NCBI GenBank assembly: GCA_037139195.1
Contig: JBAXGW010000043.1
Span: 1 to 40,175, forward strand
Direction of reading: 5' to 3'
DNA length: 40,175 nt
Origin: JBAXGW01 sp037139195
GTDB lineage: Bacteria; Bacteroidota; Bacteroidia; Bacteroidales; JAHJDW01
Under the pieces are notes generated by a model. That model had not been told where the DNA came from, did not search any database, and worked only from the letters and a program-made list of their open reading frames with translations. Of the stretch, positions 16,607-24,513 are shown piece by piece. Every line of letters starts with the position of its first letter. The stretch's first letter is position 1. The translations under genes were made by a program, and so were the position numbers.

Positions 16607-17263
16607 ATGAAAATAATAATTAAACTATTGTTAATCGCCATTTTCGTTGCGCCAATTCTCGCATTTTCTCAATCGAATAAATGTAAGGAATATGCCATTT
16701 CGGTTGATAAAAACAATTTTTTCTATATTGGAATGGACAATCCAGTTACAATTGTGGTGAGTGGGGTTGAGCCCAAAGATGTAGTTGTGAAAATTGATAA
16801 TGGAACAATAACTAGAGAATCTAATAATAGATGGACAGTTTGAGTTTCGAAGTTAGGAAAAGTAAACATTAGTGTTTTTGCAATTAATAAAGGGAAAGAT
16901 AGTTATTGTGGTTCGATGCGGCTTCGAGCAATTAGATCACCCGACCCAGCAATAATGCTCGCTGGAGTTAAATCCGGAGAGATTGAAAAAACAAAAGTGC
17001 TTGCTGCTCCTTTTCTGTTTGCAGTTTTAGAAGATTTTATGATTGATGGTGTGAAATACACAATTAAATCCTTCACATTTTCATTAACTGATAGTCTAAC
17101 TACAAAATCAATTGATTGTGAAGGATATAAACTGAATGAAGAAGCACTAAAGTTAATTGAGAATAGCAAATCTGGAGATAAAATTTCCTTTTATCACATT
17201 TCAGTTATTGGACCTGATGGAACGGCAAATTATGTTAAAGAACTAAACCTAACCATAAAATAA
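16607..17263 (+). pseudogene. GldM C-terminal-domain-like protein, copy 2, interrupted by one in-frame TGA
   Basis: A signal peptide (MKIIIKLLLIAIFVAPILAFS) begins at 16607. The frame meets TGA at 16841-16843 and then stays open in the same frame to TAA at 17261-17263, with no insertion or deletion. The residues around the stop align gaplessly with the neighbours: copy 1 'NWIAKVDSQGK', copy 3 'HWIAKVNTPGK', copy 2 'RWTV*VSKLGK', so the stop replaces a Lys position. The downstream half keeps 'SPDPAIMLAG', 'LEDFMIDGVKYTIKSFTFSL' and 'ISVIGPDGTANYVKEL'. Either a recent nonsense mutation, a base-call error, or read-through. TGA ends other genes here, so recoding of TGA as a sense codon across the genome is excluded. 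Eighteen bases after copy 1. Confidence 0.8.
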
Positions 17264-17269
17264 ACCACT

Positions 17270-17929
17270 ATGAAAACAAGCATTAAACTATTGCTAATTG
17301 CCTTTTTGTTTACACCCATTTTTGTATTTGGGCAAAGCAATTCAAAAGATTTATTATCGGTTTCTGCAACTAAAATGAATGTGCTGTATATCGGATTAGA
17401 TAATCCGCTTGATATTGCAATATGTAACGTTAAGCCCGAAACTATTTCTGTAAGCATTGATAATGGCGAAATTGTTAAAGTAGAAGGTATTCATTGGATT
17501 GCAAAAGTGAATACGCCAGGTAAAACAAGCCTGAAGGTCTTTGTGGAAAAAGATGGAAAGAAAGAGTTATATGGTGTAAGAGAGTTTAGAATTATGAAAA
17601 TTCCAGATCCAGAAGTTATTATTTCAAATAAACATTCAGAAAGTCAAATAGAAATACAAAAAATTATCGAAGCTCCTTATTTGGTAGTTGCCTTGCAAGA
17701 TTTTTTGTTTGATAACGTAAAGTTCGAAGTAACTTCGTTTAAATTCTCTGTCGCTCTAGGTGAAAAAATAATAGAAATAAACTGCAAAGGAAATCAATTG
17801 ACACCTGAAGTTATAAAGATAATAGGTGAGTTAAAAGCTGGAGCAAAAATTTATTTCGAGGACATAAAAGCAAAAGGACCAGATGGTACAATCAGAAATT
17901 TGGCTTCGGCAATTTATACTATTAGATAA
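17270..17929 (+). CDS. Exported stand-alone GldM C-terminal-domain-like protein, copy 3
   Basis: 219 aa with signal peptide (MKTSIKLLLIAFLFTPIFVFGQ) and the same two-domain layout: 'MNVLYIGLDNPLDIAI', 'REFRIMKIPDPEVII', 'LQDFLFDNVKFEVTSFKFSV', and a C-terminal 'FEDIKAKGPDGTIRNLAS' that is the closest of the three to the end of GldM itself. It starts six bases after copy 2. The DNA around the starts of copies 2 and 3 is nearly the same (AAACCACTATGAAAA, then TTAAACTATTG), pointing to a fairly recent tandem duplication. No membrane anchor; expected in the periplasm. The convergent YaiO gene ends eight bases away. Confidence 0.78.
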   Translation: MKTSIKLLLIAFLFTPIFVFGQSNSKDLLSVSATKMNVLYIGLDNPLDIAICNVKPETISVSIDNGEIVKVEGIHWIAKVNTPGKTSLKVFVEKDGKKELYGVREFRIMKIPDPEVIISNKHSESQIEIQKIIEAPYLVVALQDFLFDNVKFEVTSFKFSVALGEKIIEINCKGNQLTPEVIKIIGELKAGAKIYFEDIKAKGPDGTIRNLASAIYTIR

Positions 17930-17936
17930 GTGTTTG

Positions 17937-19208
17937 CTAAAAATTAAAAGTCAAACTTCCTTTTATAGATTGGGTATTTATATATTTTGCATCGCTCCAC
18001 CAGTATTGCTGCTGATAGAAAAAGTAGCTCAGTGATGCCGTAAAATACGGATTTATATAGTATTGAAATTCTAATCCTGCTTTTCTCGATTTTGCTAAAA
18101 AATATTGGTCGATGCGGTCGTCTGGAGAAAAGCCGATGCCCGTTATAAAACCAATATAACTTATTGGATTAGCAAAGTAACGGCGAGCAATAAATGTATA
18201 GGAATTTGATATTCCTTTTGTTCCGTCGGTTAAAAAGGTTCGTCCCGAAAACCAATAGTTTCCATAGTATTTGCCCAATGTAAATGTATATAATGTTACC
18301 GCACTGTTAGCACCAAAATACATGTACCGTGCACCTGCCGATGCTTCGAAACTCTTTGGCAATGAAACATACAGCTCCGCTCCAGCTCTGTGATCAGGGA
18401 ATAACAAGGTGTTAGAATAGCCATAATTTAAATAGCCATACACACCTTTTTTTATTCGTGGATATAAATCAATTTCTGCTTGTCTGCCCACGCTCGATGC
18501 TCTTTGAGTTTGATTATACCTTAATATTGCAGAGCCGTATTTAGTTTTCCTGCCATATTGTATGCTATAATAGTTGGTAGGATCGAAAACTTTAGCTGGT
18601 TCATCACGAGTATAGCTTACTGATACATAGTTTTTTAAATAAGCTATTTTCAATTCTTTTTTTAATTTTAATGCTTCTTCATTGGCTGGATTTATGGCTA
18701 ACAATCGTTCTAATTCGATATTTGCTTCATCCATACGATTGAGCTTTATCAAGGCTTTTACCTTTTTTAAAATTAAATCTTCTGAATTTGGATTTTTTAT
18801 TAATCCAGTATTTGCCAAGTTCAAAGCCTTTTCATAATCATCCGACCACATTTCTACATCTATTAGTGCACAGCGTGCATCAATATTATTGGGTTCTTTG
18901 TCCAAAACTAGTTGAATCTCTCTACGTGCATCAGCTCGCAAGCCTTCCCATGCATAAACTCTTCCTAAAAAAACACGTACATCATTATAATTAGGACTTT
19001 TATTCAAAACAGCTTTTAATATTACAATTGCTTCGGTTTTATTGCCATTAAATGCCTTATTTCTGACTATTTTAAAAAGCTCGTCGCTGCTCATTGTTAA
19101 GGTATCGTATTTAACAGTATCGAGCTTTGCCTCATTATTGTTTTGAGCAAAGGCGGAAATGCCCATTCCAAAACAAATTATTAGCAATATATATTTTATT
19201 TTTTTCAT
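17937..19208 (-). CDS. TPR plus YaiO-type outer-membrane beta-barrel protein
   Basis: 423 aa. Signal peptide (MKKIKYILLIICFGMGISAFAQ), then three to four TPR units at about 42-165 ('NYNDVRVFLGRVYAWEG', 'PNNIDARCALIDVEMWSDD'), then a YaiO-family barrel (about 190-423) with alternating aromatic strands ending in 'GSLTFNF', the C-terminal Phe typical of outer-membrane barrels. TPR-barrel proteins of this kind resemble polysaccharide exporters (PgaA/BcsC style), so export or anchoring of an envelope glycan is a reasonable guess. The TPRs resemble those at the end of the neighbouring LTA-synthase-like protein ('GRxxAWSKNY', 'NDAYYALIDCLFWADM'), suggesting a common origin or shared partner. It lies downstream of that gene, separated by about 200 bases of hairpins. 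Confidence 0.85.
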   Translation of the reverse strand: MKKIKYILLIICFGMGISAFAQNNNEAKLDTVKYDTLTMSSDELFKIVRNKAFNGNKTEAIVILKAVLNKSPNYNDVRVFLGRVYAWEGLRADARREIQLVLDKEPNNIDARCALIDVEMWSDDYEKALNLANTGLIKNPNSEDLILKKVKALIKLNRMDEANIELERLLAINPANEEALKLKKELKIAYLKNYVSVSYTRDEPAKVFDPTNYYSIQYGRKTKYGSAILRYNQTQRASSVGRQAEIDLYPRIKKGVYGYLNYGYSNTLLFPDHRAGAELYVSLPKSFEASAGARYMYFGANSAVTLYTFTLGKYYGNYWFSGRTFLTDGTKGISNSYTFIARRYFANPISYIGFITGIGFSPDDRIDQYFLAKSRKAGLEFQYYINPYFTASLSYFFYQQQYWWSDAKYINTQSIKGSLTFNF

Positions 19209-19250
19209 TTTATTTGTTTTTCTAGTTACTCAGAATTTTTTAGCCTTCAT

Positions 19251-19390
19251 ATAGTTGCCTAAGGCAACTTGCTTTTATTTCACCGTGTTACACTGTGTTT
19301 TCACAGAGTTTCACTGTTTTTTTCTGTGCCACACTGTGCTTTAACTCTGTGTAACACTGTGAAATTAAGGAGCTTGCACTTGCAAGCTCG
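19251..19390. repeat. Three consecutive hairpins, CACTGTG-rich inverted repeats
   Basis: In the 198-base gap between the YaiO gene and the LTA-synthase-like gene: (a) AGTTGC/GCAACT near 19253-19270; (b) a long inverted pair, TTTCACCGTGTTACACTGTG (from about 19278) against CTGTGTAACACTGTGAAA (to about 19365), with further CACAG/CTGTG words between; (c) GAGCTTGCA/TGCAAGCTC at about 19370-19390. The middle element looks like a degenerate dispersed intergenic repeat. Transcribed on the minus strand it would form a strong mRNA structure between the two genes. Confidence 0.65.
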
Positions 19391-19406
19391 TTTATAGTAA
19401 TGCATA

Positions 19407-21779
19407 TTATTTTTTAGCCATAATTTTTTGTTTACGAGAAATCAATTCTGGATCATTTTTAAATATCTCAAGCGCTTTCTCTAATGTTTTAAGAGCTTCT
19501 ATATTCATGTCTGCCCAAAAAAGACAATCTATAAGTGCATAATAAGCATCATTATATGTTGGTGCTCTTTTCACAGCTTCTTTTAATTCAACTAAAGCTA
19601 TTGTGTAATTTTTACTCCATGCATCAATTCTGCCAAATAGAATTCGTGCATCGGCATAATTAGGACTGTCGTTTAATACAAGCTTCAATATTATTTTAGC
19701 ATTTTTATAATCACCTGTTCTTGACAAATCTCTTGCTTTGAAAAATTTATCATCGGGCATCAGTTTTTCAATCGAATTATCTTTAATATATTTCTGTTCT
19801 TCAACAGAAAATTGATAGCTGGCACTTTCAATTAACGCAAGTTTTCCATCATAAATCTTGTCGTTTTCGCAAACATATTTATTAATTATCTTAAATGTAT
19901 TAAGCTTATCAACAAGAACTTTCCGCATTTTTTCGTTGTTTGATGGCTTTAATTCTAAATGATTTGACATTTCGTATAGTACATTGTCGCACAGATAGAA
20001 GTTATTATACAAATAAATACTTAAATCGCCTTTGTTTCGCATAATAGGTAAATCGAGATTACTTGAAAACTCCTTTTTTACAAGCATTTCGTTTGCAATA
20101 AATGGCAAAGAATCGGGAATGCTTATATTATACTTATTTTTTAAGAAGTATAACATAGTAGCAGGAATATTTGAGTGCGAAACAACTGAAGAAAATGTTT
20201 GTGCATTCTTAATCATAGGCGACCAAATAAATAATGGCACATGAAAACGGTCAATTTCAGAACTGTGAGGAACTGGAATCATACGATGGTCGCCAGTTAT
20301 AATAAAAATTGTATTGTTAAAGTCGCTGCGTTTTTTATACTCGTTTATAAAATTTCTGATAGCATCATCAGTATAAAGCAAGCACTCAAAAATATTTCTA
20401 TACTTAGAGAATACTTCTTTATTCTGCGACTTCGATTTTACATAAACTTGGTCAAATATTGATTTGAATTTTTCCTCGGGAACAATAAATGGTTCGTGGG
20501 TTGTAAGCGTCATATAAATATCCAAGCGAGGGACTTTATTTTGATTTTTTATATCGGTTAGCGATTGCAAAAATAATGCTCTATCAGGATAGCCCCAAGA
20601 TTCCCCACCTTCACTAGGCTTCATTTTTACGAAATTTTTTGAAAATTTATCATCGTTTAAAACAAAATCAATTCCTTGTCTTTCCATGAAAATATCTTGT
20701 TTATCGAAGTTAGCGTTTCCACCGTAATAATAATTACAAGCATAACCTTGCTGTTTAAGTAAACTGATTAGCGTAATGTGCTTTGGCATTTTGGTTCCCA
20801 TTTCCATAAATCCATCGTTTGAAAATGGCAAAGAGCCATACATGCTAGGCAGAATTCCAAATGTGCGACCCGCAGTGCTTAAACAATTTTCCCAAAACAA
20901 GCTTTTCTTTAGTAAGCTATCCAAAAATGGAGTAAAACCGGCATACTGAGCATTGTCGCCAACAAACGATTTGCCAAGCCCTTCAACCTGAATGAATACC
21001 AAGTTAGGCAATTCATTTGTTGTATTAAAAAAATCGCCTATTACATCGTTAGGTTTTACCGAATGCATAAGAGGAAAAGGATGCGATTTAAAATAGCTTT
21101 CATCAAATTTACTGTTTTCAACAATCTGATTTTCATTAGATTCTAATGATTTTACAATAAAATAATGAAGTTTATTTTCTGCCATATAATATTCAGCTGA
21201 ACTAGTATAATCGGTCATTTTAGGTTTGAAAAATAGTTGTCCAACAATTCCAGATAATAGTATAAATAGACTTATTGAAAATAAAAGAGGTTTAAACTCT
21301 AGTTTACGAAGCAGAATATATGATAATACAACTAGAATAGCTATTAACAATATAGAAATGTACGTTAAATAGTTTACACCACCAGAAGCAGCAATAGTAG
21401 TTTTAATTTCGTTAAGTGAGTATCCCCAAAAATCAGAGCTAAGTGGAGTTAAAACTTTTATGAAATACTGCGATACGCTCCAATAAGCAATAGAAAAAAT
21501 AAACAAACAAAAGACATGAAACCAAGTTGCAAGTTTTCTTTTCCATAAAAACAGAAACAAATATGGCAAATATAGAAGCATTGCTATGAAGGAAGCATAG
21601 AAAAATTCGGATAAAATGCCCTTTAATTCAAGCGTAAAAATGCTAGTTGGCAAAATATGGTTTTGGTTGCAAAAAAACCATTCGCTAAGTCTTATAACAA
21701 CGAAGGCAAAGAACAATACAAAGCTAAACTTTATATGTTCAAAAGCGCTGAATTTTATGGTTGTTTTATTTAATATCAT
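19407..21779 (-). CDS. LTA-synthase-like phosphoglycerol/phosphoethanolamine transferase with C-terminal TPRs
   Basis: 790 aa. Five transmembrane helices (about 18-38, 57-78, 86-106, 138-158, 164-184) lead into an extracytoplasmic sulfatase-fold domain (about 258-545) of the LtaS / alkaline-phosphatase superfamily. Likely metal and catalytic residues: E266 in 'IQVEGLGKSF', nucleophile T306 in 'TAGRTFGILPS', D497/H498 in 'TGDHRM', and H513 in 'RFHVPLFIW'. The last ~100 residues are two to three TPR units, unusual for this family, closely resembling those of the adjacent YaiO protein. Gram-negative relatives add phosphoglycerol or phosphoethanolamine to glycans or lipids; the acceptor here is unknown. 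A candidate promoter lies just upstream; glycosyltransferases lie further upstream on the same strand. Confidence 0.85.
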   Translation of the reverse strand: MILNKTTIKFSAFEHIKFSFVLFFAFVVIRLSEWFFCNQNHILPTSIFTLELKGILSEFFYASFIAMLLYLPYLFLFLWKRKLATWFHVFCLFIFSIAYWSVSQYFIKVLTPLSSDFWGYSLNEIKTTIAASGGVNYLTYISILLIAILVVLSYILLRKLEFKPLLFSISLFILLSGIVGQLFFKPKMTDYTSSAEYYMAENKLHYFIVKSLESNENQIVENSKFDESYFKSHPFPLMHSVKPNDVIGDFFNTTNELPNLVFIQVEGLGKSFVGDNAQYAGFTPFLDSLLKKSLFWENCLSTAGRTFGILPSMYGSLPFSNDGFMEMGTKMPKHITLISLLKQQGYACNYYYGGNANFDKQDIFMERQGIDFVLNDDKFSKNFVKMKPSEGGESWGYPDRALFLQSLTDIKNQNKVPRLDIYMTLTTHEPFIVPEEKFKSIFDQVYVKSKSQNKEVFSKYRNIFECLLYTDDAIRNFINEYKKRSDFNNTIFIITGDHRMIPVPHSSEIDRFHVPLFIWSPMIKNAQTFSSVVSHSNIPATMLYFLKNKYNISIPDSLPFIANEMLVKKEFSSNLDLPIMRNKGDLSIYLYNNFYLCDNVLYEMSNHLELKPSNNEKMRKVLVDKLNTFKIINKYVCENDKIYDGKLALIESASYQFSVEEQKYIKDNSIEKLMPDDKFFKARDLSRTGDYKNAKIILKLVLNDSPNYADARILFGRIDAWSKNYTIALVELKEAVKRAPTYNDAYYALIDCLFWADMNIEALKTLEKALEIFKNDPELISRKQKIMAKK

Positions 21780-21801
21780 CGATTCTTATTTATAATCTGT
21801 A

Positions 21802-21831
21802 TAAATATAATGATAAATTTAAGGTATTCAA
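21802..21831 (-). promoter_or_regulatory. Candidate promoter of the LTA-synthase-like gene
   Basis: On the minus strand, TTG (21831-21829), 19 bases, then TATATTTA (21809-21802), one mismatch to TAnnTTTG. Start codon about 20 bases downstream. Confidence 0.5.
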
Positions 21832-21872
21832 AAAGAAGAATGAAAAATTGGATTTTTTATTGAAATGCTAAT

Positions 21873-22553
21873 TTAGTATTCCTTAACTGTTTCCAATAAG
21901 TTACAATTGAAAATAGAAATAGGCGAAATTACTTTTTCATTGTAGGGAATATTATCGCCGTAACGCTCAATCATAATTTTCTTAACTTCAGGGCTAGATA
22001 AATCAAAATCTTTCAGTTGTTCAAGTTCCCCAATTTCAATTCCTATTGCTTTTTTGTATATTTTCCATATTAATTCTGAGCAATACATTTTATCATCAGA
22101 CCATTCAAAAGTTTTATCATATTCTTTATCTGTGAATTGATTGCAAATCAATTTCATTTTATCAATATTTTGAGGCGTGATTATTCGTCTTGCATTTTTA
22201 AGTCGTTTAACAACAAATTTCCCATTTTTCCCTCGAGCTATCCAATCGTTAAGCGATGTTTTTTTGACGGGTTGAACAGCTTCAAATACATAAAAAGAAG
22301 TAGCATCTTTAAAAATAATTCCGCAATGAGAAAATTTTGATTTTGTTGCTATTTGAATTGCTTTGCTTTGTCTGGAAGTTGAAGTTTGAAAAATTAAATC
22401 GCCTTCTTTTAAAATATGGTTGTCGGCAAGATTTTTAATCTCATTTTTAGTAATTTGTAATTGCCGCTTTGAATTGTAAATTTCTCGTTTAGTATATAAG
22501 CTTGCAAGAGTTATAATTATTATCAATACAATTGCAATTGCTAATTTTTTCAT
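21873..22553 (-). CDS. YiiX/YebB-like permuted papain-fold (NlpC/P60-clan) protein, membrane-anchored
   Basis: 226 aa. An N-terminal hydrophobic helix (res 4-20) anchors or exports it. The domain starts with 'LKEGDLIFQTSTSRQSKAI', the hallmark of the YiiX / DUF830 group, with H76 in 'SHCGIIF', 'FEAVQPVKKTSLNDWIARG' and the catalytic C158 in 'MYCSELIWK'. The order His...Cys is the circular permutation of the NlpC/P60 fold. Relatives are thought to cleave amide or acyl bonds in cell-wall peptides or lipids; the substrate is not known. It lies 10 bases after the GT4 gene and so belongs to the GT2-GT4 transcript, placing it in envelope glycan work. Confidence 0.85.
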   Translation of the reverse strand: MKKLAIAIVLIIIITLASLYTKREIYNSKRQLQITKNEIKNLADNHILKEGDLIFQTSTSRQSKAIQIATKSKFSHCGIIFKDATSFYVFEAVQPVKKTSLNDWIARGKNGKFVVKRLKNARRIITPQNIDKMKLICNQFTDKEYDKTFEWSDDKMYCSELIWKIYKKAIGIEIGELEQLKDFDLSSPEVKKIMIERYGDNIPYNEKVISPISIFNCNLLETVKEY

Positions 22554-22563
22554 GGAATAATTA

Positions 22564-23655
22564 CTATTTATAGAGTTTTATATATTCTCCAATTGTTTTA
22601 TTAGCAGTATTTTCTTTCGTGAAGCTATTAAGTAATTCTGTTGCATTTTCAACTAAGCGATTTTTCAATTCCTTATCATTAATTATTTGTTCAAGCAAAT
22701 TAGCAAGAGCATTTGAATCTTTAATAGGAGCAAGTAAACCCGTTTTCTCATGAACCACAATTTCAGGAATTCCGCCCGCTTTGGTTGCAATAACAGGGAC
22801 GCCTGAAGCAAAAGCATCTAATATCGAAGTGCCTAAGCCTTCTGTTTTTGAAGTAATCAAAAAAACATCAAACCCATTAAGAACTTGTAGAATGTCCTTT
22901 CTAAAACCCAACAATATTATGTCATTCGACAGTCCTTTGCTTTCTATATACTCTTTTATCTCATTTTGTAAAGGTCCATTTCCTGCAATAAAGAATTTAG
23001 AGCTAATTCCCTTTTTAATAAATTTCTCTGCACTGTCAACAAAGGTAAAATAGTCTTTGTGCGGAGCAACTGCCGATGTATTCCCAATTATAACAGTGTC
23101 TTTTTCTAAATTAAACTCTTTTCTTAAAAAATCTTTATCAAATGAAACATCAAATTTTTTCAAATCAATACCCGAATAAATGGTGATTAATTTCGATTTA
23201 TCTTTTATCGCTTTTGACGTAATTTTATTTATCATCTCAGATACGCATGCAATTCGAACTACGGATTTATGATTGTATTTGAAATAGGAGAACCATGTTT
23301 TTTTAACTGGAAAATCAACTCTTCTGCTAACAAAAATTTTCGATTTATTGCCAAAAAGGACAGCAGATAGAACTGCAGTTGTGTGGGCGTGCGAATCGTG
23401 GGTGTGAATAATATCTATTTCATTGTTTTTGCATAAATTAGCTAGTTTTAAAGCAGCAAATATATCTAACGATGTTCGTTTTTTAAAACAACGATAGGGA
23501 ATAGATTTCTGCTCACATATTTCTGCTACTTTAGATTTTTCAATGCAAAAAACAATTTGTTGAATTTGCTTTTTCTGCATTTCTTCGGCAAGATATATCA
23601 TTTGCTGTTCGCCACCACGCCATGTTTTAGCAGTAGAAAGATGTAAAACTATCAT
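22564..23655 (-). CDS. GT4-family glycosyltransferase
   Basis: 363 aa, GT-B fold. N-terminal acceptor domain with 'STAKTWRGGEQQMIYLAEEM' and 'IIHTHDSHAHTTAVL'; C-terminal donor domain with 'GNTSAVAPHKDYFTFVDSA', 'FFIAGNGPLQNEI' and the nucleotide-sugar motif 'TEGLGTSILDAFASGVPVIAT'. It transfers a sugar from an NDP-sugar to a growing glycan on the cytoplasmic side. The ATG overlaps the GT2 stop (ATGA, four bases), so the two are translationally coupled. Linkage and sugar cannot be inferred. Confidence 0.92.
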   Translation of the reverse strand: MIVLHLSTAKTWRGGEQQMIYLAEEMQKKQIQQIVFCIEKSKVAEICEQKSIPYRCFKKRTSLDIFAALKLANLCKNNEIDIIHTHDSHAHTTAVLSAVLFGNKSKIFVSRRVDFPVKKTWFSYFKYNHKSVVRIACVSEMINKITSKAIKDKSKLITIYSGIDLKKFDVSFDKDFLRKEFNLEKDTVIIGNTSAVAPHKDYFTFVDSAEKFIKKGISSKFFIAGNGPLQNEIKEYIESKGLSNDIILLGFRKDILQVLNGFDVFLITSKTEGLGTSILDAFASGVPVIATKAGGIPEIVVHEKTGLLAPIKDSNALANLLEQIINDKELKNRLVENATELLNSFTKENTANKTIGEYIKLYK

Positions 23656-24401
23656 TTGTAATATGTTTTAAGTTTTACATATTTCAAAAAGGTTGAATAT
23701 GCTGATAATCGACAAATAACATAGCCATAATAGCCATCTAGAAATCCCATTTTAATGATGTAGTTACGTATAAACTTAGCCATTGGCTTATAAATCGATT
23801 TCAAAAAACTTGATTTTACTCCTTTATTAAAAAGTGCTTTTGATGAAATATCCGAAAATTTATTTATTTGTTGTAAATGCTGATCGATGGTATAAAATGA
23901 ATAATGAAACAAATCGCCTTTTAGATGGTCTTCGGAACAATTCTCGTTCATTATATATTTGTCGTGAGGGTTTGTTCCGCCCCAGCTTCCCTTTCGGCTA
24001 TCCCAAAGTCGAAGTTTTGTATCAGGATACCATCCGCAATGTTTAATCCAATTTCCGCAGTAGTTGGTCAAACGATTCATCGAATATGCATCGAATAACC
24101 AATTATTTTTAGCTTCAAGAATAGATTTTTTCAATTCTTCTGATAATTCCTCATCTGCATCGAGTGATAAAACATGAGGATATTTTGCTTGTGTAATGGC
24201 CCAATTTTTTTGTTCAATATGTCCTTCAAAAGCATGTTCAATAAAGCGAGCTCCTTTTTCTAAACAAATTTCTTTTGTTCTATCTTTTGAAAATGAATCA
24301 ACCACAACAATATCGTCAGCAATTCCAACTAAGGAGTTGAGGCAACGTTCGATATTTTTTTCTTCGTTAAAAGTAATAATTACTGCCGAAATAGGAACCA
24401 T
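23652..24401 (-). CDS. GT2-family glycosyltransferase (WaaE/KdtX-like)
   Basis: 249 aa, GT-A fold. 'ISAVIITFNEEKNIERCL' at the N-terminus, 'DDIVVVDSFSKDRT', the DxD-type metal motif in 'VLSLDADEEL', and a downstream 'KLRLWDSRKGSWGG...HD' pattern as in the LPS-core heptosyl-linked glucosyltransferases WaaE/KdtX. It is the first gene of the GT2-GT4-YiiX transcript, with a very good promoter 20 bases upstream and a short leader. Probably builds LPS core or a related surface glycan; the exact acceptor is inference. Confidence 0.92.
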   Translation of the reverse strand: MVPISAVIITFNEEKNIERCLNSLVGIADDIVVVDSFSKDRTKEICLEKGARFIEHAFEGHIEQKNWAITQAKYPHVLSLDADEELSEELKKSILEAKNNWLFDAYSMNRLTNYCGNWIKHCGWYPDTKLRLWDSRKGSWGGTNPHDKYIMNENCSEDHLKGDLFHYSFYTIDQHLQQINKFSDISSKALFNKGVKSSFLKSIYKPMAKFIRNYIIKMGFLDGYYGYVICRLSAYSTFLKYVKLKTYYK

Positions 24402-24417
24402 TATTCAAATGTTTTCA

Positions 24418-24447
24418 CAAACCTACATTAAATTTTAAAATTTACAA
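24418..24447 (-). promoter_or_regulatory. Strong candidate promoter of the GT2-GT4-YiiX operon
   Basis: Minus strand: TTG (24447-24445), 19 bases, TAGGTTTG (24425-24418), a full match to the Bacteroidota consensus. The GT2 ATG begins 17 bases after the box, so the leader would be only about 10 bases. Confidence 0.75.
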
Positions 24448-24451
24448 AATC

Positions 24452-24483
24452 AAAAAACCTATTTCATGCGAAATAGGTTTTTT
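24452..24483. terminator. Terminator after the secreted hydrolase gene
   Basis: Perfect 14-bp stem AAAAAACCTATTTC / GAAATAGGTTTTTT with a 4-base loop. It stops the minus-strand hydrolase transcript just before the GT2 promoter. Confidence 0.85.
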
Positions 24484-24513
24484 ATTTTACGAAACAAAAT
24501 TATACAATGGCAT

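Noticed and set aside
16607..17263. TGA as a sense codon (genetic code change or selenocysteine)
   Set aside because: TGA ends other intact genes in the window, the paralogues have Lys rather than Cys at this place, and no SECIS-like hairpin is evident right after it.
19251..19390. CRISPR array
   Set aside because: The repeats are inverted and irregular, with no constant-length spacers.
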